In this document: in pieces, positions 42,912-56,900 of the stretch
How the letters are laid out: every line of letters starts with the position of its first letter
Position numbering within the stretch: position 1 is the first letter of the stretch
From: Megalonaias nervosa
Taxonomy: Eukaryota > Mollusca > Bivalvia > Unionida > Unionidae
Assembly (NCBI GenBank): GCA_016617855.1
Contig: JAECUM010006648.1
Span: 19,306-83,305, forward strand
Direction: 5' to 3'
DNA: 64,000 nt
Notes under the pieces: generated by a model
The model's input: the letters and a program-made list of their open reading frames with translations, nothing else
Told to the model about the DNA's origin: nothing
The model's database searches: none
Translations under genes and position numbers: made by a program

Positions 42912-43914
42912 GTAAGTCTCTCTTTTCGTCTAAATGTTTGGCTTTTTTGCATAATTAGTATTAAAAAGGATTTTGATTTAGTATCTAAGTAGTACAGATA
43001 TCTTTCAAGTTAACTAATGTGTTATATGTAGCCAATATTTCTCTATTTAGAGATAGTTATTTTGATATGTTTGTTGTACAGTCAAAAGTCAGTTATTTAG
43101 ACTCCATATTTTGACATGAACATTGTCCAGATAAATGATTGTTGTGATGAACAATGATAATATAAAGGACAAATTGTAGTCCCAACTGATATTTATCTTA
43201 TCATGACAAGTCTGGATAAAGATGTATTGATAGTAAATTTTTTGCTATATGTACATATTCTATTCCAAAATGGATGTCCTTTTGTGTTTACAATTGTTTT
43301 TTTTGTGTTTTTTTAATGAGGCTATTTTACCTTTTAGTGTTAGCCAAAATAGACAAAGGCATGACTTCTAAATTTGAGAAAATAATCTATTTGGGCTTAA
43401 AGAAACATTTTTATAAATCATCCTTGAAAGAAAGAGAAACATGTTATTCCCATCAAAATTATTGCTCTAAATTTGATTAAATCAAGTAGATTTTAATAGC
43501 AGCATATTTTATTGTGAGTTAGCACTTTATGGTATCAGCATGCATGATCAGTGTACGCAACCTTGAATGTTTATGGCTAATTAATCCTGTAAAATTGCAG
43601 CACTAAAAGATATTTATTTAAATTCTCATTGCTCCTTGTTATGGAAGTTCTTTGTTTTTATCAGTTCTACTGTTAAGATTTTTCACTGTCTGAAAGATTT
43701 ATTTTACCTTATCGAATGGATTTGTTTTGACAAGACAAATAAAAGACAATACAGGCTGAGATAAGAATGGTTAATAAGAGATTAATTTTTGATTTTATAT
43801 TCAGATATGGTGAAATTAAGGGACTTAGAATATCATTTTGAGAGATCTGTAGTTCTATCTAATTAGATTCACATAATGAGCAAATTTCATCCCAATGTTA
43901 ATCAGTTTTGAATG

Positions 43915-44120
43915 CAAACTGTACAGTAATAAATATATGATCTGCAAACTGTAAAATGATAATTATATGATCTGCAAACTGTACAGTGATAATTATATGA
44001 TCAGCAAACTGGACAGTAATAAATATATTATCAGCAAACTGTACAGTGATAAATATATGATCTGCAACTGTACAGTGATAATTATATGATCTGCAAACTG
44101 TACAATGATAAATATATGGC
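43915..44120. repeat. Minisatellite, about 30-base unit
   Basis: Seven copies of TGATCTGCAAACTGTACAGT plus GATAATTATA. Confidence 0.88.
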
Positions 44121-44599
44121 CCAAGTAATGTACTTCATTAACACCACTTCAAAGGCAAGTGGTCATAGTGTGTAAAATACCACCATTAGCTAGATACACT
44201 TTCATGCATCAAATAACTTTAATTTGTGGCTCGAGGCTTGCGAAGTGAATCATATTCATGGGACCATAAATTGAGTTTGACAGTTGAGGTAGAGTTGTTT
44301 AAGCCATCCATACCTTTTATTTCAGTATAAAAATTTAGATCTTTTGCTGTGACCTAAAGGCAGTTTGAGCTGAATCAGGTATTTGAGCTGAATCAGGTAT
44401 ATTTGCCAGCTGGAGTCAGGGTAATGTTTAAAGAAATCCATGTCCATGTATATCAGTATATGAAAACATAGAATTGCAATTTGTTAATGGAAAATATCAC
44501 TTTTGTTACTAATTTTGTATCTCAATATGTGGTGAGTAGTCAGATGTAACAGCTGAAGAGATTAAATTACATGTAACTGATTTTTCATTCTTATACACC

Positions 44600-45260
44600 T
44601 GCCATAGGTGGAGTACATTATGTTATGATGGTGTCCATCCATCTGTTACTAATTTAGTTTCTATGCAATAACTTCAGTCTGCCACCACCTTACAGTTACC
44701 ACACTTTGTCGAAGGGGTGAGATAGAACCCTCTTGAGCTCAGAGGTCAAGGTCACTGTGATTGAAACAAGGAAACTTAGTCAAGTTTGCCATATCTCACA
44801 CTTAGGGTAAGGAAGAACCTTTTTGACTTCAGAGTCAAAAGTTTAGTGATCAATGTCACTTGTTGAATGCAGAAATTAATGTTTCTGCACAATCACTCTA
44901 GTTTTCTGCCATCTACGGTTACTAAACTTTATGGATGGCTTGCACTTAGACAAGTAAGAACCTATCCTTTATGGATTCATAAGTCAAAAGGTCAAGATCA
45001 CTGACTGAAAGAAGCAAAATGGTTTCTGCACAGTAAAATTAGTTCTACATGACATGCCTCAATCAAACTTTGTGGTTGGCTTGCAAAAGAGTATTCATTT
45101 TGGGTTTAAAAGGTCAAAGGTCAATATCACTGACTGAAACAAGAAAAATAGCTGCTGCACAATAACATTGGTTCTACATCACAGACCTGGCCCAAACTTT
45201 GTGGATATCATGAACTTATGGTAAGGAAGGACCCTGTTGACTTAAGGGTCAAATGTCTTC
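44600..45260. repeat. Degenerate tandem repeat, about 130-base family, locus 2
   Basis: Four to five diverged units with AAACTTTGTGG, GGTAAGGAAGAACC, TTGACTTCAGAGTCAAA, GGTCAATGTCACTG and TTTCTGCACAATAA blocks, as at 22190-22515. Confidence 0.65.
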
Positions 45261-46348
45261 ACAGCAGACTAATAAAATTATGCCTGGCATGTAATGTTCT
45301 GTTCATGGTACTCTTGTTATTACACTCAAACATTTCTTCTTTGAATACTTTCCCTGATCACATCAACATTAAGAAAAAATCTCTGCTACCCATTGAATAC
45401 ACTAGTCATGGAAAAACGACAAATTTCCCATCTAAATACCATATAAATGAAGAGAAAAAAAAATCACCTCAGCCATTTCCTTTACCTCCATTGCTAGCAC
45501 AAGATGGCTATGGTTGTTTATTCAGTTTTTATCTTTTGTTCAATACAACATATGTCATTTCTCATACCTCCCACAGGATCTAACTTAATCTTGTAGAATA
45601 TTGACCATCCATCAACAAAGTATAATGTTGGGTATCAGTGTGTTTTCTGCATGTTGCAATCATTAAATTGCAGTAATACATTATCTGTCTTTGTTGATGT
45701 GCTTACTTTTTCTGGAATGGAATTACCCTTGTCCACAGAAAATATCATCCTCCCCTTCTATATGTATTGCTAGTTTTTCACCTGACAATATAAAAATCCC
45801 AATTATTCAAAACAAGACTTTAGATTTACACAGAAAATTTTTATTTTCCCTGCTGATATTTAGCGATAAAATTTTTACCGGTTTGAATTTATACAGGTTG
45901 TACCATTATAAAAGTCACTGAGCTCTAACATTTGATGGAATTCTGACCTTTTTCCACAAATATTATTTTCTTCTGCATTGTAGGATTTCAGTGAAACATG
46001 AGAAGTGCATTAAACTTGATTCAATAAATCAGTATCTTTGCAATTGCAAGGCTGTGTTTTAATATTTTCAGTTAAAAGGTGAGAGGCATGCTTAACTTGA
46101 TTCAATAAATTTGATATTTTGCATGCTATATCCTTGCCATAATTTTTGACAAGTTTCATTATTTTCTACCTTGTCTAATCATCCCTGAAACCCCTTGATC
46201 CTCCAAAGAGACACCCAGAGTGAGACAGACAGATGGAAGGAGACATAAAGATAGAGAATTTCCTTTTGTTTGTTTTTTAACAAAAGGTGTATTAATACAT
46301 TGATGGAAAAATTTCTTCTATTTTTTTTTTCTATCAACTATGGAACAG

Positions 46349-46516
46349 TTTCTTGATCCAGCTTGTGGGAAGACGAAAGGTTGTTTACATGACAGTACAT
46401 TCCTGGTGACCTGGGCTGATAATGGAGGGAGTTCTATTGACTTTGAAATGAAAGCCCGTATTCCTGATACTGATAATTACTGGATGTCACTGGGTTTCTC
46501 ATCTGACAAAAAAATG
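46349..46516 (+). CDS. Reeler/DOMON gene, exon 5
   Basis: Enters after GGAACAG and leaves at ATG/GTGAGT, both in phase 0. It encodes the first half of the DOMON domain: FLDPACGKTKGCLHDSTFLV, then TWADNGGSSIDFEMKA and the Y-W-x-x-L-G-F-S motif (NYWMSLGFSSDKKM). DOMON domains bind heme or sugar; the conserved Met at the exon end is a typical heme-ligand position in this family, but that role is inference. Two Cys at the start probably form a disulfide with later Cys. Confidence 0.92.
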
Positions 46517-46564
46517 GTGAGTTGCTTGAGTAGAGTGTAATCACTTTACTATTATAAAGTATTT

Positions 46565-47115
46565 CCAGGAGAATAACATATCCATCTGCAAATATGATAG
46601 ACCTAGATGCATGGTAGTATAAATGTGATAGACCTAGATGCATGGCAGTATAAATGTGATAGATCTAGATGTATGGTAGTATAAATATGATAGACCTAGA
46701 TCCATGATAGTATAAATGTGATAGACCTAGATCCATGATAGTATAAATGTGATAGACCTAGATGCATGGTAGTATAACTGTGATAGACCTAGATGCAAGG
46801 TAGCATAACTGTGATAGACCTAGATGCATGGTAGTATAAATATGATAGACTTAGATCCCTGGTAGTATAAATGTGAAAGACCTAGATGCATGGTAGTATA
46901 AATGTGATAGACCTAGATGCATGGTAGTATAAAAATGATAGACCTAGATGCATGGTAGTATAAATGTGATAGACCTAGATGCATGGTAGTATAAATGTGA
47001 TAGACCTATATGCATGGTAGTATAAATGTGATAGACCTAGATGCATGGTAGTATAAATGTGATGGACCTAGATACATGATAGTATAAATGTGAGAGACCT
47101 AGATCTATGGTAGTA
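46565..47115. repeat. Minisatellite, 31-base unit
   Basis: About seventeen copies of AAATGTGATAGACCTAGATG plus CATGGTAGTAT. Confidence 0.93.
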
Positions 47116-47169
47116 TATGACAGGTAAAAGTCTGAACACCTAAATGTTTAAGTACTTAACTTCAAATGT

Positions 47170-48180
47170 ACATTAGGTACAAGGTAAGGTTGTGTTCTGA
47201 GTCCTATCATGTTTTCCATTTTTATTAATGATTCAATTACACAGCTTAAGCTTGAATGCAATAGAAGCATATTTATCTCAAAAGATATTGATCATATATT
47301 TGCAATACTTTATATTGATGATGTTGCTAACTGTGCTGATACAGTAGGGCCTCTACAGCAACAAATAAATATCATTGAATGTTTCTGTGATGAAACTGGT
47401 ATGATGATCAATCTCAATGAAACTAAAATCATTGTGTTCAGGAATGGGGGATATCTCAAGCAAAGGGAGTTTTGGTTTTTCAAAGAAACACGTGTTGAAT
47501 GTGAGCATGTCTACAATATACGGGTTTATCTTTTCCCCCAAAATTGGTTTGGACAAAAGAAGCAATTACAAGGATTTTGAATTATCAAAAACAATTTAGA
47601 TATTTTAGTGTAGAGATGTTTTTACAATTTTTGATTCTGTGATAAAACCAATTGCTTGCCATAGGTCAGAAATTTGGCAATATGAATTTAGTATTGTGAG
47701 TGTGCAATACAACTTTTGCAAACAGTATTTAGGTGTTCTTTAAGCAACCAAAAATCTGATAGCATTAGTGGAGTGTGGAAGACATCCACTTTGTACCTCA
47801 AATTTTTAAGATGTATTAAATACTGGCTGTAGGTTGTCAGAATCTCTCCAACTCACTGCCAACACCAGTGTTATTTATGTTAAAAAGATTAGATGAAACC
47901 AACCAAGTCAGCTTGCCTACCAAAGTTAAAGACATGTCATTTCAGTTTGGTTTTGAGGATGTCTGGCTAAATCAAGATGTTGGAGATGAAAGAAGTTTTC
48001 TCACTTTTTTCATAAAGAATTAAGGATTTGGCTTTCCAAAACTTGCAAAGTGATATTAACAATTCACATAAATGTATGTATTATAGTATGTATAAAACTG
48101 AATTAGAACTGGAAAAATACGTATCATGTGGATTATGATATTTTCTTGGGAAGTTATTTGCAAAATTGAGGTGTTCCATG
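47170..48180 (+). mobile_element. Dead LINE fragment, family C
   Basis: The reverse transcriptase palm starts near 47180 (CVLSPIMFSIFINDSI-like over a shift). It has the active-site region LYIDDVANCAD (about 47310) and INLNETKIIVFRNGG. The C-terminal part to 48030 matches the fragment at 35600-35820. Internal stops are frequent. Confidence 0.75.
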
Positions 48181-48463
48181 CACATGTTGAAAATAGAGAC
48201 AGGGAGGCATAAGTAGGGTGTTATTTGGTATGGATATGAATTCCATTGTTTGTATTTGTCAGCTTATGACCATTTAAGAAAGAAATACTTTAATGAAGTT
48301 TATTATCATTATCCATCATGAGTGATAATAATATATTAATTATAAGAAATATATCAAACTGAGTTTTTGTCTTAGACAGTCTTTGACAACTCATGTGAAT
48401 GGTGAATGATACATTTAGCAGTAGTAGCACCTTTATGATATCATATTGATTCTTTATAGGAAA

Positions 48464-48465
<2 letters not shown>

Positions 48466-48519
<54 letters not shown>
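48466..48519. repeat. (TA)n microsatellite
   Basis: About 27 uninterrupted TA copies. Confidence 0.95.
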
Positions 48520-48522
<3 letters not shown>

Positions 48523-48934
48523 AGTCAAACTCAATATTTAATTTCTGTACACCATAGTGCACACTATATTGACTTGTATTGCATTTTGTAATATGGGCCG
48601 GTGGCCTGAATTACTGGATAAACTGTTATTATTAAAAGTGTTATTTGATGTAATACTCAAACTGCATGTAGAAGAATTCAATACTTCTGTAACTTCATGG
48701 AATTTAAGCTCATCATAAATGGTGCAAACCAACAATATCATGAACAATATTTTCATCACAGGCTTGTTTATATGTATGTATTAGGAGAGTTAGCTCTCTT
48801 TGTATGTGTTTGGAGCTCTCTATTTTGGAGGTGCATTGTCTCATCCATAGACCAGAAGAGCTTATGGGATGGTCTACTGTCTCTTGTCCATTGTCTGGCA
48901 CACATTCATCCATTAGCATAAATTTGTTATCACT

Positions 48935-49570
48935 GCTACCCTAAACTACTTGGAGGACTGCCTTGGAACTTAACACACTTGTTCATCCCAAGGTCATAGT
49001 TGGTCCTACATGAAAAAGATGCTGCTCAGACATCCAATATGGCCATCACAGAAGCCATCTTGAAAATCTCATTAGTGTTACTTCTCCTGAATGGATGGTG
49101 ATATCAATATGGGATTTTACCAAAAGGCTGTTAAATGACGTGTTGGTCATAAATGAAAATGGCTATGCTTAGACATATAATATGTCTACCACCATGGCCA
49201 TGTTGCCACTGATACTCAAGAATAGATTGTCATGTTAACATGGAGATTTCACTAAAAGACTTGTTATGATGACTAGTTGGTTTGTAGTGAAAATAGTGCT
49301 GATCTGTTGTCCAATGTGGCCACAGGAAAGCTATCTTAAAAATCTTGTAATAGTTTCTCTGCCTGAATAGATAGTCATATCAACAATGGGTTTTTGTCAA
49401 AAGTCTTCCAAAGATATCAAATTTATCCTAAATTAAAATAATGGTAATCTTACATCCAATATGGCTAATTTTGAAAATCTTGTAACTCAAGTGTATCAGA
49501 GATGGTTCCAACACTCACAGTTAAATAGAAGAAATGGTCTTATCTTGAATTCCTAGAAATTCTTCTCAGA
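48935..49570 (+). repeat. Dispersed 105-base tandem family, locus 3
   Basis: About five units with GTTGGTCATAAATGAAAATGG, CATCCAATATGGCCATCACAG and CCATCTTGAAAATCTC-type blocks. Confidence 0.75.
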
Positions 49571-49842
49571 CAGTATAGTATCAGTCCCTTCTGTTCAACT
49601 TCTGTTGAAAGTGATATTACTTAGAGAATGGTTGATTATTGCAAATTTTTGCAGTGTTTCCAATTTTAATTAGATGTCGTTTATAATTTGTCCAACTTTA
49701 AGAATTAAAGGTACAGAATGATTTAAATGAAAACAAATTGCATATTGTAAAACATTTTATTTCCAATCTAGAAATTACATCCAAGTGCAGAGCTCTGTCT
49801 CCTGTACACAAACACATTCTAATTACATTGGCCTTTCAAGTT

Positions 49843-50099
49843 TGGGGCTCAGGGTGGCAGAGTGGTCAAAAATACTAACCTTTACTGATTACTGCTGTCT
49901 CACCTCTGTCCATGTGGGTTTGAGTCTTGGGCTCTGCCAATGTGGGCATGTGAGGAAGCTTGCCAGTAGCTTTCCATGGTTTAGTGGTTCTTACTGGGGT
50001 TTGCCCAGGTTCTTCCTTCACCAATTATACTGTCTGCCATGTATAACCAACCCATGTGCAAAAAAGGTATCATTAAATCCACAACAACAACAACAACAA
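49843..50099 (+). mobile_element. Mollusc-type SINE, copy 2
   Basis: A more diverged copy of the element at 37905-38169: GTGGCAGAGTGGTCAAAAAT head, GGGTTTGAGTC B box, TTCTTACTGGGGTTTGCCC centre, ACTGTCTGCCATGTATAACC 3' domain and (CAA)n tail. Confidence 0.85.
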
Positions 50100-51643
50100 C
50101 TTATGAGTTCATTTTGTCTCACAGAGAATTATTTCATGATGCATCATGCACATTTCTGTAGTTCATTTATAAGTTAACCTGCCAAGATCCAGGTGAGCTT
50201 ATGGTAACACCTTGCATCTGTCATCTATCAACGTTCCATCAACACTTGTTTGTGAACACTCAAGAGGCTTCCATTTTGATCCGAGTTTGATCCAATTTAC
50301 GACATCACAATTCTGAAGAGTGACATCTGCACCTATTAATTGCTTTTCATGTGAGCCAGCTGAGTGATATCATGCCCATTTGGGCTTTTTGTTCATTTTT
50401 GTCTCATCTTTTTTAGAGAACAATCAGAGACATAGCAATGCTGATGTCAGCATTGGTGTCATATCCGTGTTATCTCAAAGGTTTTGCAAACCCATATTGA
50501 CTCAAACTACTAGTACGAATTTAACAAAACTTGCTCTACTTAATGTTTATTGAGCAGGAATTGCTGTTTTGTTGCTCATCATAAGTGTTTGGCCAGTAGA
50601 CCAATGATATAATGCTATCATTGAAGGGATTATGACTGATATTTGACCGCTCATGACTGGGGGGTGTTTAAGGTAACTCCATAATTTGTACGTATTTTGA
50701 TCAATGTCAATGCTTATTACTATTATGCATCCATTTATCTTTGAAATTTTGCATAGGTTGAGAGTTAAGTTTGTTTTAAATCAACTTTACACCTAGGTCA
50801 TGCTTCTTTTTCTGTCCTTACCCCTTGTGGCTCAGCCCTTGGGTCATAAATTGGATAGCATTGAGATCTCCACCCTTTAACCAAAATGCATACTTTATCA
50901 GCATGAAAAACTAAGTCATCATTAGCCCCCAGATCTCACCCTGCCCCCTGGGGACTGGTCCAAGGGTCATAACTTACAAACTTTTCATAACCCAGATTGG
51001 CCCCGTATCATTTCTTACCTCTAGGAAGTAAACCCTAGCATCACTAATTTTGGGGAGTAGATAGGACAAAGCAGGGAGCATGGTGATATGTGTTTTACAA
51101 GCACTCTAATTGATTGAGCTGAATTACTGACAAGCTGATTTCCTGACAGACCAAGAGACTGTTGGCAGAGACCACCTTTAAATGTAAAAGGAAAACCATT
51201 GACATAAATGTGATATATTCCAGATGCCTGTACTTCAGGTTAGGCAAAATAGTATGCACTTGACCTGCTTTTGAAATTAAGTCTAATGATTTTATTGATT
51301 GAAACAGATGTTGACTGAGCTATTGGTTCTCATTATCACCAGACGCAAGTTTTAAAATTCAGTTTTTGTGTATTACATTAATCACATTCCATACAAAAAT
51401 AAAATGTATTCTTTGCAAAATAATTGTCTGATTTAATTATTAAAGTGTTTGTATTCCAGTGAGTTTTACCATTATATATATAAATTCATGGTTTTTGTCC
51501 TTTACTCTTATATAATTGATGGTTTATTGATTGACAGGTTAGTGCAACTCAAGCCATAGCTTGTTATTAATGTACTTGTAGGTTTTCACTAGATTTAAAC
51601 TTGCTGTACTGCATGTCAATTAAGGTAGACAGAATGGGTGGGT

Positions 51644-51648
<5 letters not shown>

Positions 51649-51688
<40 letters not shown>
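51649..51688. repeat. (GA)n microsatellite
   Basis: About 20 GA copies. Confidence 0.95.
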
Positions 51689-51692
<4 letters not shown>

Positions 51693-51827
51693 GACATGCA
51701 GATAAAAAGACTGAAATTGCCACCAAGGATTTTTTTCCTGTCCTAATACGAGATATTACAGTGATAGGTAGGTATTCAGACTGCTTCAAGAATACATTTA
51801 TTACTTCAATGTTTCCTTTTCTTTCAG

Positions 51828-51923
51828 GGTAGTGACAGTTGTGTAGACTGTTCAATTGAATCAGGGGCAGTGAATGCATACTCATCCTACAATCCCAAAA
51901 AATCAAATGTGCTACTGGATAAT
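51828..51923 (+). CDS. Reeler/DOMON gene, exon 6
   Basis: Enters after TTTCAG and leaves at AAT/GTAAGC, both in phase 0. It encodes GSDSCVDCSIESGAVNAYSS and YNPKKSNVLLDN, the middle of the DOMON domain. It follows Met-x at the end of exon 5 as in the M-G-x-D/S-x-V pattern of DOMON proteins. Two Cys fit disulfides with exon 5. Confidence 0.9.
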
Positions 51924-53219
51924 GTAAGCATTGATTAGAGAAGAGACAGAATATAGCATATGGGTTGGAAACTTCTTGGGACTCTCTGATATTACATGCA
52001 AGTGAGATTCCCAATAGTTGCTTGGTTGAGCAACTAGATCAAAGTCACAGCAAGGGTGAATTTTCCCTCTGTATAGAAACCTAGCTAGTCTTTTTATGTA
52101 GGTAAATGTTGAAGTTATCTGTAACAGAATCTTTATGGAAAGTAATTTACATTTCTGCCTTTTCTGTTTTTAATTAAGATCTAATATTTTGTTAATATCA
52201 GTTTCAAAAGAAGTATGTACAGTGATTGAGCTTCTCTGGTTACTTTAAGAAATCCAGTTTGTATGAGCTTACTGTGCAGGAACCTCATTTTGCATAACAA
52301 AAGGGAACATGCTATTTGATGGGTAGGGAGTTTCCAGTCCCCATGTATATTTGACTCAGAAAGTAAAGGAATTTATTCAGGGTAAATTCTAGGATTCATG
52401 CTAATTTTAAAAAAATATCACACTGACTAAACATAAATAAGTAAAAATTGTGCATCATATATTCAAGACCTTTGTAACCTTTATTTCTTCATGAAGCCTC
52501 TGCCATATTCAGAAAATACCCCAATTTTTTCAAATGCTGAAAGAATATCCACCCCCACATCACATTTTTTTTTAATTCTAGAATAGAACTTGTCTATTTT
52601 AAATTTCTTATCGAGTATGTTACAGTTTTTACTTGACTTATTTTGGAAATTTGTTATAGTGAAATCTTTATCTGCTCTCTTTCTTTTCCTGTATCTGTGT
52701 CAAAAAAGTCTCAGATGCCAGCATAAGCTGTCAAGATGCAAACTCTGATTAAAATTTAGATCTACTTGTTATAGTTTCATCTAATGGCCACCATTATGAC
52801 TCATTTTCATTTTACAATTTAATTCACCAATCAAATTGCAGCTTCATATTTCTGACAGTGGAAAACTTTTTTGGAAGATATACTTACTGACAGTAACTCA
52901 CCTTACCAAGAAATGCATTGTTGTATCAGATAGGTTACTAAAAAATAAGTGGAATTGAAGTGCCTGAGGTCACCACGATATTAAATTCTATCAATATGTT
53001 GGAGATCTTGATTTTAATCAGATTATTTGGATGTCTCATGGTTTGTTGATATTTTCATCTGCAGGAAAACAATTTAACTGCAGCCACATTTTTTAAAATG
53101 GGAAGCTCAAGCCTACACAAGCTCATCATGCTTTTATATCTGAGGCAAAAAACAAGTAAAAGGTGGAAGCCATCACAAATGTCTACACTATTTTTAGCTC
53201 TATTGCTGATAGACTGAGA

Positions 53220-54235
53220 ACTTTTGGGATGGTCCATCATCCGTCCATCAGTTAGTGAAACTTTTGTTATCACTACTCCTGCTAAACTACATGGAGGATT
53301 GCGATGAAACTTTACACACATTAGTCCCAAGATCTAGTTGATCTTAATGAAAATGGTGCCATCCAGACATCCAGTATGGCCACCACAGTGGTTATCTTAA
53401 CAGTCTTATCACTACTCCTGAATGGATGGTCATATCAACATGGGTTTTTCAAAAAAAGGCTTCTTATGATATCTAGTTGATCCTAAATGAAAATGGGGTC
53501 AGTCTGATGTCCATTATGAAAAACTTGTTTCACTGCTTCTCCTGAATGGATGGTCATTTCAACATGTTTTGACTAAAAAATACCTCTTATAATGTCTTGT
53601 TGGTTGTAAATGAAAATGCACCCGATCTGATTTCCAATATGGCTGTCACAGTGGCCATCTTGTAAATCTTATTGCAAACCTCTTAAATGGAAAGTCATAT
53701 TGACATGGGATTTTCACTGGAAGGCTGCTTATGATGTTTAATTGGTCCTAAATGAAAATGGTGCCAGTCTGATATCATATACAGCTGCCACAGTGGCCAT
53801 CTTGAAAATCATATGTTTACTACTCCACCTGAATAAATAATCATATCAACATGAAGTTTTCACTGGAAGACTTATTATGGTATCTGGTTGCTCCTAAACG
53901 AAAATGGTGCTGACTTGATGTCCTGGTAGCTGCCACAATGGCCCTCTTGAAAAAAATCTTGGTGTGGTGGCTGCTCCTCCTGAACCGAAAGTCATTTCAG
54001 TGCGGTTTTTACCAGAAGACTTCTTTTGATATCAAGTTAGTCCTAAATCATAGTACCGATCTGATGGCCAATAAACCACCACAGTAGTGATCTTGAAAAT
54101 ATACTACCTACTCCTTCTGAATGGATAGTCATATCAACACTAGGTTTACACTAAAAGGCTTTTATGATCTCTAGTTGATGCTAAATGAAAGTTGCACTAA
54201 TCTGATGTCCATCATGGCAGTTAATACATACTAGA
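53220..54235 (+). repeat. Dispersed 105-base tandem family, locus 4
   Basis: About eight to nine degenerate units, with GTCCTAAATGAAAATGGTGC, ATATGGCTGTCACAGTGGCC and ATCTTGAAAATC blocks. Confidence 0.8.
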
Positions 54236-54239
54236 TTGT

Positions 54240-56900
54240 TTCTGTAGATGTTGACTAAGAAGCTTTTTAAAAGCTTGGCATGAGTCAGCTGACTTTATAT
54301 AAGATGATATGGAATTTCATAGTTTGGCTCCAGAAAAAGCAAAACTCTTCTTATAAAACTCTGAATTTGGTTTAGGTAAATAGAACTTGTTGTTTGAGAT
54401 GGATCTTAGTTCATACATATGTACATTTTTAACAAAGTTAAAACTACATTTAAGATAATCAGAAACCGATCCATGTAAGGATTTATAGACTTGTGCACTC
54501 TTCTGAAATTGAGTTCTCTGCTAAAATGGAAGCCACTTAAGGGTTTTAAAAAGATTTGTTGATGGTATATCAAAATCAGCATCAAGAATAACTCTAGCTG
54601 CTCTTTTTGAAATTTCAGTAATCTGTCCTGATTTTCTGTACTACTATTACCCCAGATAGAAGAACAAGATTCTAGGTGTGGCATGATATATACATTGAGG
54701 GAGATAAGATTTTATTCTGTTCAAGAGATAAAGCAGTGAATTAACTTTTTTAATGACCTTATCAGCTTGTATTTTGCAGCACAAGATATTGTCTATCATG
54801 ATGCCAAGTAGTTTTTCATTTTCAGACTGTTGTATATCCATTCTTTTTATCATTACTTTGAAATAACTTTTCTCAGCTTTTACTCTTGCTCAACTATCTA
54901 TGATCATGGCTTTTGAGTTAGCTGCACTTATCTTCATACCATTGTGTTCACACCAGTTATTTATTATTACCAAATCTTGATTTAATTTAGTGCTAATCTC
55001 ATGGCCTGTTGATCCAATGTTATATAATGTCATATCATCTGCAAAGAAGTTGGTGGTGGACAGCTCATTGTGATACAGCAAATCATTGATGTTCCTTGTG
55101 GAACACCTGACTTTATCAGTTTCTTATCTGAAAGTTTATTTAAAATAGAAACTTGTTGTCTGACTTCAAGATAGGATCGAAACCAAGTTAAGCTTTTATG
55201 GTTAACTTGATATATGCTGAGCTTTTCCGGCAGGATTTTGTGATTTACAAGGTCAAAAGCCTTTGAAAGGTCATGAAACACTGTGTCTTTGAGGTTGCTT
55301 TGATCTATTGCTATTAACCAATCATCCACCATTCTAATTAGTGTAGTCTGGCATAAATGTCCATCACAGAATCCTGATTGTCATGAATGTAGCAAATGAA
55401 ATGATTCCAGGTAGCTAAATAATTCCATGTCTTTCTAATATCTTTGAAAGTGATGATAAAACTGATATAGGTCTATAGCTATTCATATTAGAAAGATCTA
55501 CCTTCTTATGTTTTGTAGTTACTTTTGCCAGTTTTAGCCTGTTTAGAAAATTACCAATGGACATACTTAGATTGAAGATGTATATAAGTGAAGGTGCAGT
55601 CAATTGAGATGAAAGTTTTGGGAATTTAGTACTTATATTATCTAGACCTGTTGCTGTTCTGACATCAAGTTGGTCTAATTCATTTAAAATGAATTCAAGG
55701 CTTATTTTAGGGAGTTTGAAGCAATCTTCTTTGCTAAGTTTTGAAGAAATATGTTCATTTAATTCATAACTAGAGAATCTTTTAGGAGTTGTGAAATCCA
55801 TAAGTTTTTCATTTATATTACAAAGTAATCATTGAGTGCATTTGCAATTTCAAGAGGTTCTTTCTTAATATCAGCATTTGCATCACTAATACATGTAAAT
55901 GGCAGGTTATTGACAGATTTGCCTATCAAGTCATTGAAGGTTTTCCAGGGTTTTCTATGATTCTTTTTTGTAATACTATCTGGCAATATTTCAGTGGAAT
56001 AATAAGTTTTCTTTGCCTTTTGAAATCATTGACTTGACTTGACTCGGTTTCTCCATAATCTGTAATTGTCAGTATCTTTTAATTGATGAAATCTATCCCT
56101 TGTCTTAATAGCAGTCAATATATCACCTTTAGTCCAGTTCGGTTGATTTTGTACTTGCTTGACTCTCCTGAAATTAAAAAGGGCCATGAGTGCTCAGGAT
56201 GTCAGTAATCATATCTATCCAGATGTCAAGAGCATCTGATGGGTCATCAAACATTCAATTACTGACCAAGGGATATCTTTCAGTTCTTTAAGGAATATTT
56301 GTGAATTGAATCTTTTCATTATTCAATATTTTATATATTTGTGATGATAAGTTTTACTTTTTTGACATAGTTTTCATGTACAGCATATAGGATAATGATC
56401 ACTTATGGAATATTGGGGAACTGCAACTTTTATAATATTTTCAGCATTGTTTGTATAATAATGATCAGTTAGTGTTTCAGATGCCTCTGCTGTCCTAGTG
56501 GGTACATGAACTAGCTGTTGATAATTCAGGGAATTCATGGTTGTAATCCAGCTTTGATTGGTTTCATAACGCAAATTGTAATTGAAATTACCCACTAAAC
56601 AGACTTCTTTGTTTTTTATATACAGAGTTTCAAGCTTATTTGAAATATAGTATACCAAATATTATCAGCATTCGGTGGTCTATATACACAGCCTAATAAA
56701 ATGGTTTTTGAGTCTCCTGTAATTTTTATGTAAACAGCATATCATAAATGTTGGTGCAATATTTTCCTAAAATCAATAATGCTTTGAATGAAATCATCCT
56801 GATAGTTAATTGTTAGAAATGAGTGCCATTTATTTCCATGCACGTGTACACCTGTCAAAGAAGTCTCACTAACTGCCTGAGGCTAACTTAGGACCAAAAA
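54240..56900 (-). mobile_element. Nearly full-length dead LINE (Jockey/CR1-like)
   Basis: Minus-strand pieces occur in natural order. The endonuclease has NKEVCLVGNFNYNLRYET and SISDHYPI (56658-56374). The RT start has LDVRTATGLDNIS and NSYRPISVLSSLSKILERH (55801-55415). The palm has HDLSKAFDLVNHKIL and SGVPQGTS (55332-55030), and the active-site strand is FFADDMTLY (about 55040). Thumb and C-terminal pieces run to 54406. Every part is in a different broken frame. Confidence 0.88.

Larger units (their letters stand above)
42912..46348 (+). other. Intron 4
   Basis: AT-rich. It contains a 30-base minisatellite (43915-44120) and a second locus of the 130-base family (44600-45260). 43000-43900 and 45260-46340 hold nothing recognised; small frames there lack protein-like features. 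Confidence 0.7.
46517..51827 (+). other. Intron 5
   Basis: Contains a 31-base minisatellite, a LINE fragment, a TA run, a locus of the 105-base family, the second mollusc-type SINE and a GA run, listed separately. 48180-48460, 48520-48930 and 50200-51640 show no recognised element. Confidence 0.7.

Noticed and set aside
45218..45583. Host exon of 121 codons
   Set aside because: No conserved motif, begins inside the 130-base repeat family and phase does not fit the gene.
46565..47115. CRISPR-like array
   Set aside because: A 31-base head-to-tail repeat without spacers.
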